This document shows positions 37,305 through 46,543 of a stretch of DNA of 64,000 nucleotides, one piece after another. Location: the NCBI GenBank assembly GCA_024693285.1, contig JAILLE010000055.1, forward strand, positions 1 to 64,000. The letters are read 5' to 3'. Position 1 is the stretch's first letter, and every line of letters starts with the position of its first letter. The DNA is from Bacteroidales bacterium. GTDB lineage: Bacteria > Bacteroidota > Bacteroidia > Bacteroidales > UBA932. The notes under the pieces were generated by a model, which saw only the letters and a list, made by a program, of their open reading frames with translations, made no database searches and was not told the origin of the DNA. The translations under genes were made by a program, and so were the position numbers.

Positions 37305-37902
37305 ATTTCTCACCTAATAGATTATCCGCCATATCCCTTTTGAGTATGCGGTAATGGGGATGGTACAGTTTCTCATAGGCAGCGCTATGATGAAAGGCAT
37401 ATTGTCCTGAGGCCAACAAGCTGTCAATCCGCTGTTTCTCTGAATCAAAGTCAGGCAGGTCAGGGCATTCTTCAGAGATCACGGAAAGAATCTCCTTCCA
37501 CTCCGCTTTCCATGACTCCAAGTCTTCTTTTTGGACTGGAACGGCGCTTTGGACAAGGGCGTCAGTCAAGGCGTCCACGGTAATGATACCATCTCTTATG
37601 GCAGAGAGCGATACTCTCATATAGTTGTGTTCCCAACCGCAGGGTTCGACGTATGGAAGTACCAGAGTGTCAGCGTTTTCAAACTCAGAGACAATATACT
37701 TGCGGGCGGATTCCCTGTCATTGATAATATGCCCAGGGCCGAAACGATCCTGGAAAAAGCTCTTGTATAAATCCGCCAGGTGGCTTTCCGGATAATTGGC
37801 CACTTGGAATCTGACAGCTTCCCTCACCGCATCTTTATCAATCGCATGATCGCAAGAGCAGGTGGCGATGATCAGTGATATAAACAACAAAACCTTCCTC
37901 AT
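37285..37902 (-). CDS. Hypothetical lipoprotein
   Basis: Lipobox (TCSCD); SFFQDRFGPGHIINDRESARKYI. Confidence 0.65.
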   Translation of the reverse strand: MRKVLLFISLIIATCSCDHAIDKDAVREAVRFQVANYPESHLADLYKSFFQDRFGPGHIINDRESARKYIVSEFENADTLVLPYVEPCGWEHNYMRVSLSAIRDGIITVDALTDALVQSAVPVQKEDLESWKAEWKEILSVISEECPDLPDFDSEKQRIDSLLASGQYAFHHSAAYEKLYHPHYRILKRDMADNLLGEKYGKKDQ

Positions 37903-37956
37903 TTGTGTCTTTTATCAAGTGTCTTAAACGCGAATATAATAGTTTGCCGGATGATA

Positions 37957-37975
37957 TTTGCAACCAGGTTGCAAA
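37957..37975. promoter_or_regulatory. Operator-like perfect inverted repeat TTTGCAACC-A-GGTTGCAAA
   Basis: 9-bp arms, 1-nt centre, upstream of the TonB receptor gene. Confidence 0.7.
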
Positions 37976-38011
37976 CGAATAACCGTATTATCGCATCCAA
38001 ATTATTCATGG

Positions 38012-39916
38012 ATGCGCCTGAGGCCAGTATTATCATATTTCTTGATCATCTTCTCAATGAGCGGTTTCGCTCAAGAGAGGCAAGACACCTTGAAGGCGAT
38101 ATCCGTTGTCTCCACCAGAAGCAGCCGCACCATCGAGAGAATCCCTACACGCATCGAATTTGTCGCCGAAGAGGAGGTTGACGAGAAAATCAACATGAAA
38201 CCTGGAGACATCCGGGTAATGATGAGTGAGAGCACCGGTATCACGACACAGCAGACCTCAGCAATCTCAGGGAACTCAGCTATCCGCATCCAGGGTCTGG
38301 ACGGGAGATATACCCTGATCCTTAAAGACGGTATGCCGGCTTTTCCTGGAGCCGCCAGCGGACTTGGACTGTTGCAGACTCCCCCACTGGACCTTAAGCA
38401 GGTCGAGATAATAAAGGGATCCACATCAACCCTTTATGGTGGAGGTGCGATCGCCGGACTTGTCAACCTGGTGACCAAGACTCCGGACGACGGGGATGAG
38501 ATTTCCTTCCTGCTTAACGGAACCTCCGCAGGAGGCCTTGACGCGAGTGGTTTCGCCAGCCACAGATTCAAAAAGGCTGGTGTGACTATGCTCGCCACTT
38601 ACAACCACAACCAAGCCTACGATCCATCCGGATACGGTTTCACCGCCATTCCGGCCTTTGACAGGGTTGTGATGAATCCCAAGTTATTCCTGTATCTGTC
38701 AGACGCCACAAAACTGAGTCTAGGACTTAATTCAATGTTTGAGAACCGGCTTGGCGGTGACATCGAATATGTGAAAGGAAGAGGTGACGGGACCCACAGT
38801 TATTTCGAACGAAATAAAACAGCCATGCTCGCCTCACAGATTGTTTTCTCACACGATTTCAGCGAGAGGATTTCCCTGGAAGCCAAAAACAATTTGACCA
38901 GCTATGACAGGAGGATCACACTCCCGGATTATCAATTCGATGGCAGGCAGATTACTTCTTTCTCAGAGATCAACCTCAAACAGAAAGGAGATATCCTAGA
39001 TTGGGTGTACGGAATGAATCTCTGGACGGATAAGTTCACCTCGTATTCTCATTCGGTTTACGGTGCCTTCATCCAGAATGACTGGGATGTTTCAAGATGG
39101 CTGTCCGTTGAGACAGGACTCCGGGGCGATTATGTCCAAAGTTTTGGCCCAGAGATACTTCCACGAATATCATTCCTTTTCAAACCCGTGACTAGGTTCT
39201 CATCACGGCTTGGAGGAGGGATGGGATATAAAGTCCCGACATTATTCACTGAAGAGACCGAGAGAATCCAATTCAGAGACCTCCAACCCCTGACTTCCGA
39301 CAATCGGATCGAGCGCAGTTATGGACTTAACTGGGATTTCAATTATTCAACCCGTATTTTCGGAGGCGCTGTCTCCTTCAGCGTCAACCAGTTGTTTTTC
39401 TACACCACGGTGAAGAATCCGCTGCTGCTGAAAGAAGACGCTGGCAAACCCGCGCTCAGGAATATTCAAGGATACCTGGACACCAAAGGAGGAGAGACCA
39501 ACATCAAATTCGGATGGAAGGATTTGCATCTTTACCTGGGCTACACATTGACCGACGCTCATACGAAAGACTCAGGAAAGTTGACCGAGAGCCTTCTGAC
39601 ATCCAAGCACAGGATCAACGCCGTCCTGATGTACGAGAAAGATGATTTTTGGAGAATAGGTCTCGAGTCATATTACTACAGTCCCCAATTGCTTTCAGAC
39701 GGCTCCCACTGCAAGCCTTACCTGATCTGCGGATTCATGGCCGAGAAATTCTGGGAGCATCTTTCCTTATTTATCAACTTCGAGAATTTCACCGACAGGA
39801 GACAAACCAGGTTCGGCAGCATCTATTCCGGAAGTATCTCAATTCCAGTATTTTCTGAAATATACGCCCCACTTGACGGCTTTGTCATGAACGGAGGTAT
39901 AAAAATCCGCTTTTAG
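38012..39916 (+). CDS. TonB-dependent outer-membrane receptor
   Basis: Plug (IRIQGLDGRYTLILKDGMPAFPGAASGLGLLQTPPLDLKQVEIIKGSTSTLYGGGAIAGLVNLVTK) plus beta-barrel. Confidence 0.92.
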   Translation: MRLRPVLSYFLIIFSMSGFAQERQDTLKAISVVSTRSSRTIERIPTRIEFVAEEEVDEKINMKPGDIRVMMSESTGITTQQTSAISGNSAIRIQGLDGRYTLILKDGMPAFPGAASGLGLLQTPPLDLKQVEIIKGSTSTLYGGGAIAGLVNLVTKTPDDGDEISFLLNGTSAGGLDASGFASHRFKKAGVTMLATYNHNQAYDPSGYGFTAIPAFDRVVMNPKLFLYLSDATKLSLGLNSMFENRLGGDIEYVKGRGDGTHSYFERNKTAMLASQIVFSHDFSERISLEAKNNLTSYDRRITLPDYQFDGRQITSFSEINLKQKGDILDWVYGMNLWTDKFTSYSHSVYGAFIQNDWDVSRWLSVETGLRGDYVQSFGPEILPRISFLFKPVTRFSSRLGGGMGYKVPTLFTEETERIQFRDLQPLTSDNRIERSYGLNWDFNYSTRIFGGAVSFSVNQLFFYTTVKNPLLLKEDAGKPALRNIQGYLDTKGGETNIKFGWKDLHLYLGYTLTDAHTKDSGKLTESLLTSKHRINAVLMYEKDDFWRIGLESYYYSPQLLSDGSHCKPYLICGFMAEKFWEHLSLFINFENFTDRRQTRFGSIYSGSISIPVFSEIYAPLDGFVMNGGIKIRF

Positions 39917-39967
39917 ATTTCGAGGGAAGTGTTATATTCGCGTTAGAGACCCGCAAATCTGAAGAAC

Positions 39968-40801
39968 ATGAATAAGACATCTTTCCTGGCCGCGTTGGTG
40001 GCTGTTACCATTATTATTCCCTCCTGCCGCAAAGCTCCTGAGACAATGAAGATCTCCATTTTTTGCGACCACATCGAGTCAGTCGCCCGTCAAGAGAAAA
40101 TACCCTTCGCTGAAGCGGCGAAGAGAATCAAAGAGATTGGCTTTGAGGGAGCCGATGTCAGGGTGTTCACAAAACCGGAGGAGCTCAAGACTCTTGACAG
40201 TCTCGGTTTCGCGCACTCTTGCGTGATCACTGACATTGATTATTCCAAGCCTGACCAGAAGGAGTTGGAAGACAAGACCATAGACTTCATGGACAAATAT
40301 GGTTACGACCGACTGATGCTGGTAGCCGGCTTCATCCCCGAAGGAGGTTTCAGCCAGGCGGAAATGGACGACGCCAGGCAGAGGATAGCCGCTTTCGCCG
40401 CCAAAGTAACCGCTAAAGGCTACAAGATCCTTATCGAGGACTATGACAATGAGCGGTCCTTCACATCCAACGCCGAGAGACTGGACTCCCTTTTCGCCGT
40501 CTCGAAGGATCTCGGGCTGGTGTTCGACACAGGCAACTTCCAGTTCTCCGGGCAGGACGCCATGGAGCAGTTTGAGCATTTCCGGAACAAAATCGGGCAT
40601 CTCCACCTTAAGGACAGGGTGTCCAAGACTGACCTCAAATGTGTCCCGGCCGGCACCGGTTGCATCCCTATTGTGGAGATCATCGGGAAACTCAAAGAGG
40701 ATGGGTACACCGGTTGGCTCACAATCGAGCAATTCGGTTCCAGGAATATGCTGGCTGACAGCGAGACCGCCTTCCAGATCATCAGCGCCGCGATCAAATA
40801 G
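39968..40801 (+). CDS. Lipoprotein sugar phosphate isomerase/epimerase-like TIM barrel
   Basis: Lipobox; AAKRIKEIGFEGADV...LVFDTGNFQFSGQD...HLHLKDR. Confidence 0.88.
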   Translation: MNKTSFLAALVAVTIIIPSCRKAPETMKISIFCDHIESVARQEKIPFAEAAKRIKEIGFEGADVRVFTKPEELKTLDSLGFAHSCVITDIDYSKPDQKELEDKTIDFMDKYGYDRLMLVAGFIPEGGFSQAEMDDARQRIAAFAAKVTAKGYKILIEDYDNERSFTSNAERLDSLFAVSKDLGLVFDTGNFQFSGQDAMEQFEHFRNKIGHLHLKDRVSKTDLKCVPAGTGCIPIVEIIGKLKEDGYTGWLTIEQFGSRNMLADSETAFQIISAAIK

Positions 40802-40827
40802 GACGGGTTTTTCGTATATTCGCGGAT

Positions 40828-42273
40828 GTGGGAGAGAGAACATATATAGCTATTGACCTTAAATCATTCTACGCGTCCGTGGAATGCGCTGAGCGCGGCC
40901 TTGACCCGCTCACGACGAATCTGGTAGTGGCTGACTCATCCCGCACCGACAAGACCATCTGCCTGGCGGTCTCTCCTTCCTTGAAGGCTTATGGCATCTC
41001 AGGGCGGCCAAGGCTTTTCGAGGTTAAGCAGCGGGTTTCCCAGATCAATGAGGACCGGCGCAGGGCAGCTCCTGGCCGCCGGCTTTCCGGGAAATCAACC
41101 GATGATCCACTGCTGCGCTCGAATCCGTCTCTGGCCCTGGACTTTATCGTTGCCACCCCTCGCATGGCTCTCTACATGGAAGTCAGCAGCCGGATTTACG
41201 CGGTCTATCTCAAATACATAGCGCCGGAAGACATACATGTCTATTCCATAGACGAGGTGTTCATAGACGCCACGGACTATCTGGTGACATATTCCTGTTC
41301 AGCGCATGACCTCGCCATGCGGATGATCCGGGATGTGTTGGCCACAACCGGAATCACCGCCACGGCCGGAATAGGAACCAACTTGTATTTGGCTAAGGTC
41401 GCGATGGACATTGTCGCGAAACACACCGAGCCGGACAAGGATGGAGTCAGGGTGGCATCCCTCGATGAGATTTCTTACCGTCGGTTACTATGGGACCATA
41501 CTCCCCTGACTGATTTCTGGCGGGTGGGACATGGGATCTCAGCAAGGCTGGAGGCAGTCGGCATACACACTATGGGCGAGCTGGCCAGGAACTCACTTGA
41601 TCCCGCCTGGGAAGCATTCCTTTACAAGACTTTCGGAGTCAACGCCGAACTCCTGATAGACCACGCCTGGGGATGGGAGCCTTGCACAATGGCTCATATA
41701 AAAGCCTTCAGGCCATCCTCAAACAGCCTTGGATCAGGGCAGGTCTTAATGGAGCCTTATTCATTCGAGAAGGCCAGGGTAGTTGTGGGCGAAATGATAG
41801 ACTCCCTTGTCATGGACCTGGTCGAGAAGCGGCTGGTTACTGATCAGATAGTCTTGAGCGTCAATTACGAGCATCAGGATGACCGGCCGGACGGCACGAA
41901 TCTGGTCCGGGACTGGTACGGCCGCACAGTGCCCAAACCGGCACACGGCTCAGTTAATCTCGGACGGAAGACATCTTCCACCCACATCATATCAGAGGCG
42001 GCTCTAGGCCTTTATGACAGGATTGTCAACCCGAAGCTTCAAGTCCGCCGCCTTGGTGTGGCTGCGATGAATGTGACGGACGAAGATAGTGAGGTTGAGC
42101 AACTTGAGCTCTTCGATGATTCCTTTGACAAGGAAAAGGAACGCCGGCAGCAGGAGGCTATTCTCCAGATCCGTCGGAAATTCGGAAAGAACGCCATCCT
42201 AAAAGGGATGAACTTCGAGGATGGAGCGACTGCCAAAGAACGTAATATGCAGATAGGAGGGCACAAGGCATGA
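40828..42273 (+). CDS. Y-family DNA polymerase (UmuC/DinB-like)
   Basis: YIAIDLKSFYASVECAERGLDPLTTNLVVADSSRTDKTICLAVSPSLKAYGI...VYSIDEVFIDATDYL; GTG start. Confidence 0.92.
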   Translation: MGERTYIAIDLKSFYASVECAERGLDPLTTNLVVADSSRTDKTICLAVSPSLKAYGISGRPRLFEVKQRVSQINEDRRRAAPGRRLSGKSTDDPLLRSNPSLALDFIVATPRMALYMEVSSRIYAVYLKYIAPEDIHVYSIDEVFIDATDYLVTYSCSAHDLAMRMIRDVLATTGITATAGIGTNLYLAKVAMDIVAKHTEPDKDGVRVASLDEISYRRLLWDHTPLTDFWRVGHGISARLEAVGIHTMGELARNSLDPAWEAFLYKTFGVNAELLIDHAWGWEPCTMAHIKAFRPSSNSLGSGQVLMEPYSFEKARVVVGEMIDSLVMDLVEKRLVTDQIVLSVNYEHQDDRPDGTNLVRDWYGRTVPKPAHGSVNLGRKTSSTHIISEAALGLYDRIVNPKLQVRRLGVAAMNVTDEDSEVEQLELFDDSFDKEKERRQQEAILQIRRKFGKNAILKGMNFEDGATAKERNMQIGGHKA

Positions 42274-42473
42274 CGGGCAAGTACGACGATATAATAAACC
42301 TTCCACATCCGACTTCGAAAAGGTACCCCAGGATGCCTCTGGCTGAACGCGCGGCACAGTTCTCACCATTCGCCGCTCTCACAGGCTATGACTCGGTTAT
42401 CGCAGAGACAGCCCGCAAGGTCGAACAATCATTCCAGCCTCTGGAATCAGATGGGGAGTATTACGAAGACTAG
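42270..42473 (+). CDS. YolD-like small protein
   Basis: MTGKYDDIINLPHPTSKRYPRMPLAERAAQFSPFAALTGYDSVIAETAR; ATGA overlap with the polymerase. Confidence 0.85.
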   Translation: MTGKYDDIINLPHPTSKRYPRMPLAERAAQFSPFAALTGYDSVIAETARKVEQSFQPLESDGEYYED

Positions 42474-43094
42474 GACGTCCCACAAGGCGTGGCTCACTAT
42501 CAGTGCCGGAAGAGCCTTGGGACATACCCGGTAGATGAGGCCCCAGACCAGTCCGGCCACAAGTGCGGCCATAATCAGCATGAAATTGAATGACCAGATG
42601 TGGACGAGAGCGTAGATACCGGCGGTCAATATGAAAGCCAAATCAGCGCCCCACTTCCTGTCCTGGAACAGACGGGTCATCGTCCTCTGGACATAACCTC
42701 TCCAGAATAACTCCTCCGCCGGGCCAATCAGGAAAAGCAGCAAGACAGCTATTACAGGGACCGGAAGACCGGCTTTCATCGAATACACAGCATCCACCTG
42801 CGGCCTGGCGAAATTGAACATCAATGTGGAGAGTTTGTCCCCAACCCAGAATATTCCCCAGAGGATAAATGCCAGGGCAACTCCTCCAAGTAATTGAAGC
42901 AAAGGCCTTTCAACTTTCAAAAGGGCCTTCCGGTCGGATGTGAAAGCGAGGGTGCACGAGGTCAATATGACCGCCGAGACCGACATCACGATCCAAAAGT
43001 TAGGCGCGCCCCCGGTCCAGGGGCTGAACATGTAGAACCACAGAAGAGCCGCGATGGCTACCGAAAACACCAGACGGCTGGAATCGAATCTCAT
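42447..43094 (-). CDS. CPBP-family intramembrane metalloprotease
   Basis: EELFWRGYVQRTM...YALVHIWSFNFMLIMAALVAGLVWGLIY. Confidence 0.88.
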   Translation of the reverse strand: MRFDSSRLVFSVAIAALLWFYMFSPWTGGAPNFWIVMSVSAVILTSCTLAFTSDRKALLKVERPLLQLLGGVALAFILWGIFWVGDKLSTLMFNFARPQVDAVYSMKAGLPVPVIAVLLLFLIGPAEELFWRGYVQRTMTRLFQDRKWGADLAFILTAGIYALVHIWSFNFMLIMAALVAGLVWGLIYRVCPKALPALIVSHALWDVLVFVILPI

Positions 43095-43993
43095 AACATT
43101 CTGGAAATGAACAGTCCGGCGGAAAGCAGGACAGAAAAAGCCATCTGCAATTTAGCCGAACCCTGATCCAACCCCTTCAAGGCTTCTATACCTAACTTGT
43201 CATAGCCACAAGCTTGTTTTAGGTTCTTCCAAGCCGGAATAGCGGCTACGAGGCAGAGGAGAGCCATAGGGTGGAGCCTACCGACAGCCACAGCGCCAAT
43301 GACGCAAAGGAACGGGATGACCATATAAACGGAATAAAGGATGCTTGAGGCCTTGCCGCCGATCAACATGGCGAAAGTCTTGATTCCGGCCGCTCCATCA
43401 GACACGATGTCAACAGTGTTGTTGGCATGAAGGACAGAGACGGTTATAATACCGATCGGCAAGGACAACACGAGAGCATCCCAATGGAGGACTCCGGTGA
43501 CGGCGTAAGCGGTGCCGATAACAGGCAATACTCCGAAAATGATGAATATGTCAAGGTCGCCGAGAGCGTGATACTTCAAGAATGAATACAATAAGGTGAG
43601 CAGCACTCCAACTCCACCTATGATCCATAGAGCCGGGCCGCTCAGAAGGACTATGCAGACTCCGATCAAAATACCAAGGACGAATAGTATAATGCTGAAA
43701 TTAAAATACTCTTTAGGCTCAAAGTGATGAAATACAAGATTCGGGACAGCGAAAGCGTTCTCATTATCCACCCCGCTCTTGTAGTCGAACCAGTCGCTCA
43801 GCACATTGCCCGCGGAATGGAGGACGACAACGCCCAGAAGGCAAAGGATGAATACCAGATAAGGCTTGAATCCGCCCGGAAGCAGATTCTCACTGAACAA
43901 ATAAGCGAAAGTTGCCAGCACCGGCATTGTGGAGACAGGGAATGACCAATAACGTGTCACCGTGAACCAATCCTTGAACGAATGTTTGCTCAT
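43091..43993 (-). CDS. UbiA-family prenyltransferase (MenA-like)
   Basis: HSAGNVLSDWFDYKSGVD motif and multiple TM segments. Confidence 0.82.
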   Translation of the reverse strand: MSKHSFKDWFTVTRYWSFPVSTMPVLATFAYLFSENLLPGGFKPYLVFILCLLGVVVLHSAGNVLSDWFDYKSGVDNENAFAVPNLVFHHFEPKEYFNFSIILFVLGILIGVCIVLLSGPALWIIGGVGVLLTLLYSFLKYHALGDLDIFIIFGVLPVIGTAYAVTGVLHWDALVLSLPIGIITVSVLHANNTVDIVSDGAAGIKTFAMLIGGKASSILYSVYMVIPFLCVIGAVAVGRLHPMALLCLVAAIPAWKNLKQACGYDKLGIEALKGLDQGSAKLQMAFSVLLSAGLFISRML

Positions 43994-44041
43994 ATCTCTT
44001 GAAATTCTGTTTTTTGTTATGCGAATATAGCGTTTTTTCGG

Positions 44042-44848
44042 CTACAATCCGATGATCTTCGAGGTCTCATCCCATAACCTTTTTTCCAGTTCCTGGTCGA
44101 CAAATCGTCCCGGAATGTCAATAACTCTTTGACCGACAAAATATTTCCCCGACAATTCCGAGAAAAGAGCGGAAAGAGCCGGCCTCACCCCTTTTTCAGG
44201 AGATTTGCAGAAAGGACGGAAAAGGACGTCAGCAAGCGGATCGAACCACTTCCCCATCGAAATCATATTCGAGTTGACTATCCCTGGATCAGCCACATTC
44301 ACCTTCAATAAAGGATTCCTGCGGGCAAGTTCCTGTGAGAAATGAAGCAGAGCGAGTTTAGACTTGGCATACGTTCCCAGCCGGGAGAACTCTTTTTCTT
44401 CGGGCATTAGTGATTTATCGGAGATTTTGACGAATCGGCAGGTCAAGGAAACAGTGTTCACGACATGAGCCTCTGGAATCAATAAAGGGAGCAATAGCCT
44501 GGTCAGCAAAACCGTACCGAAATAATTGACAGCTAATGTGTTCTCCAAGCCATTTCCAGTCAAGGAATACCCCCGGCTAATCACTCCGGCGTTATTCAGC
44601 AAGGCTGAGATTCTCTCACCTTCCAATCCTTTGACGAAGTCTCTGACCGACTCCAAAGACGAGAGATCCAATTGCCTTATCTCGATCTCAGCATCAGGAA
44701 TATCCGACATTACTCCTCCCCTCACTGTCTCAGCCTTCTCCGGGTTCCTGCATGCCATGACGACATGGTAACCTTTCCCGGCGAGATACCTCGTGGCCGC
44801 CGCTCCCATGGCTCCGGACGCTCCGGTCACAATGATCCTATCTCTCAT
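44042..44848 (-). CDS. Short-chain dehydrogenase/reductase (retinol-dehydrogenase-like)
   Basis: IIVTGASGAMGAAATRYLAGKG...ALLNNAGV...YAKSK. Confidence 0.9.
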   Translation of the reverse strand: MRDRIIVTGASGAMGAAATRYLAGKGYHVVMACRNPEKAETVRGGVMSDIPDAEIEIRQLDLSSLESVRDFVKGLEGERISALLNNAGVISRGYSLTGNGLENTLAVNYFGTVLLTRLLLPLLIPEAHVVNTVSLTCRFVKISDKSLMPEEKEFSRLGTYAKSKLALLHFSQELARRNPLLKVNVADPGIVNSNMISMGKWFDPLADVLFRPFCKSPEKGVRPALSALFSELSGKYFVGQRVIDIPGRFVDQELEKRLWDETSKIIGL

Positions 44849-45797
44849 ATTCCAACCTGAGATTATCAACCCATAGAATGTTCCCCAGAGCCCCTGTGAA
44901 ACCGCCCCTGGAGCCGGAGGAAATCTGGAGGACAGCATGGGTGCATTCCTCCTTCGAGGACGCCCAACCCTCCTCCCGGATCGGCACGAGTTTGCCACGG
45001 CTATTGGCGGCATAGAGAGTGTTCTCTCCAGAAATCAGGCCCATATATGACTTATATCCAGACACTTCCCTGGCATCCCCATACATTACGGGAATCCGCT
45101 TGTTCTGGATCCAATCCGAAGTGCTTGAGCCAATCCTCAGGAAAGCGGTGCCGACACGGAGAGCATGGATATTCCCGTCCTCATCCTCCCAACGTTTCTG
45201 AAGAAGGAGCATCACCTGGCAAGGATCCTCCCCTGGAATCTCTGTCTTACGGAATGTAGTGCCTTTGACCAGTTTGCCAGTCGCCGGCAGAAATGCCTTA
45301 TAATCAATAATTACCGCTTTAGGACGCTTTGTGAAAGGTATTCCCCAATCCATATTCGCATAAGGGTTCTTCACTCCAGTTATCGGCTCGAACATCTTGC
45401 CCCAATATAAAGCACCTGTGGCAAGGACCTGGATATCCACCAAACCAGCCACTTTACAAGAAGCATAGACGGTGGAGAGCTTGGCGCATTTCCCGCTCGG
45501 CCCATTGTCCGGCTCAGCGGAAAGGCTGGTTTTGGTCACCCCGGAGACCTTCGCATAGGCATTGGACGATGCCCATGGGGTCTTGGAATAATCATACGGT
45601 ATATTCCCATCGATAGTTTCCTGTGGGCCAAGCACATAGATAGTCTTAACCTCGCCACCGATAATCGCTGATTCCTTGATATGACGGGTAGTCCACCGCT
45701 CGAAATCCCCGAATGGCACAGTCTCAATCCTTTGGGCGGCCAAAGGAATACCGGAGACTATCAAAAAGGATAGGACGGCTATTTTAACTTTTCCCAT
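44838..45797 (-). CDS. Exported PCMD-domain (putative carbohydrate metabolism domain) protein
   Basis: Signal peptide; FGDFERWTTRHIKESAIIGG...PNGPSGKCAKLSTVY-like region...VTGALYWGKMF; WVDNLRLEYE C-terminus. Confidence 0.65.
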   Translation of the reverse strand: MGKVKIAVLSFLIVSGIPLAAQRIETVPFGDFERWTTRHIKESAIIGGEVKTIYVLGPQETIDGNIPYDYSKTPWASSNAYAKVSGVTKTSLSAEPDNGPSGKCAKLSTVYASCKVAGLVDIQVLATGALYWGKMFEPITGVKNPYANMDWGIPFTKRPKAVIIDYKAFLPATGKLVKGTTFRKTEIPGEDPCQVMLLLQKRWEDEDGNIHALRVGTAFLRIGSSTSDWIQNKRIPVMYGDAREVSGYKSYMGLISGENTLYAANSRGKLVPIREEGWASSKEECTHAVLQISSGSRGGFTGALGNILWVDNLRLEYER

Positions 45798-46543
45798 ATC
45801 CGAGCTTCTAAAGGGCCGGGCAAAGATGCGATCAGCACCGGCAGATAAACATTCATGATCGAGGGACAGATCAGCCTTCTGCCTTTGAACATAGCCTTCA
45901 AGGCACGACGGACAAGCCACTGCGGGGTATGGATCAAACGCACCCGCACTCCGAGCCGTAACCATTTCTCTTTCAGCTTGTAAAGTGGAGTCGCTATAGC
46001 GGCGGGACAGACCGTGGTGACGCTGACGCCATAGGGCTTGGTCTCGAAGGATAGAGACTTTCCGAAACTCCTTAGGTAGGCCTTGGTCGCCGAATAGATA
46101 GTGATACCCGGAGTGGGCAGTTTAGCCGCCATTGATGAGACTATGAGGATCCGTCCGCTCCCGCGCTCTTTCATAGCTTGAGAGAAGAGTATGCAGAGGC
46201 GGGTGACCGTAGTGACATGGAGATTGACCATGGCCTGGATACGGTCCAGGTCTGAGACCTCAAGCTCTTTGAAAAAGAACATACCGGCATTGTTGACAAG
46301 CACATCCGGCAAGATGTCTTTCCCTTGGCACCAAGCGAACAAATCATCCGCGGCACGAGGTTCCGACAAATCCTGGAAACGGGTCTGTATCTGGACTTTA
46401 TATTCACGGACAAGTTCCTCATAAGCCTTGGCCAGATCATCTTCCTTGTTGCTGACGAGCAACAAGTCATATCCACGGCCAGCCAGCTGGCGAGCGAATT
46501 CCAGCCCCATCCCGGAGCTCCCTCCTGTTATTAACGCGACCAT
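45779..46543 (-). CDS. Short-chain dehydrogenase/reductase (candidate hydroxysteroid dehydrogenase)
   Basis: ALITGGSSGMGLEFARQLAGRGYDLLLVS...VNNAGMF...YSATKAYLRSF. Confidence 0.9.
   Translation of the reverse strand: MVALITGGSSGMGLEFARQLAGRGYDLLLVSNKEDDLAKAYEELVREYKVQIQTRFQDLSEPRAADDLFAWCQGKDILPDVLVNNAGMFFFKELEVSDLDRIQAMVNLHVTTVTRLCILFSQAMKERGSGRILIVSSMAAKLPTPGITIYSATKAYLRSFGKSLSFETKPYGVSVTTVCPAAIATPLYKLKEKWLRLGVRVRLIHTPQWLVRRALKAMFKGRRLICPSIMNVYLPVLIASLPGPLEARIWEKLK

Noticed and set aside
40079-40843. 254-aa minus-strand ORF
   Set aside because: Antisense to the TIM-barrel isomerase gene
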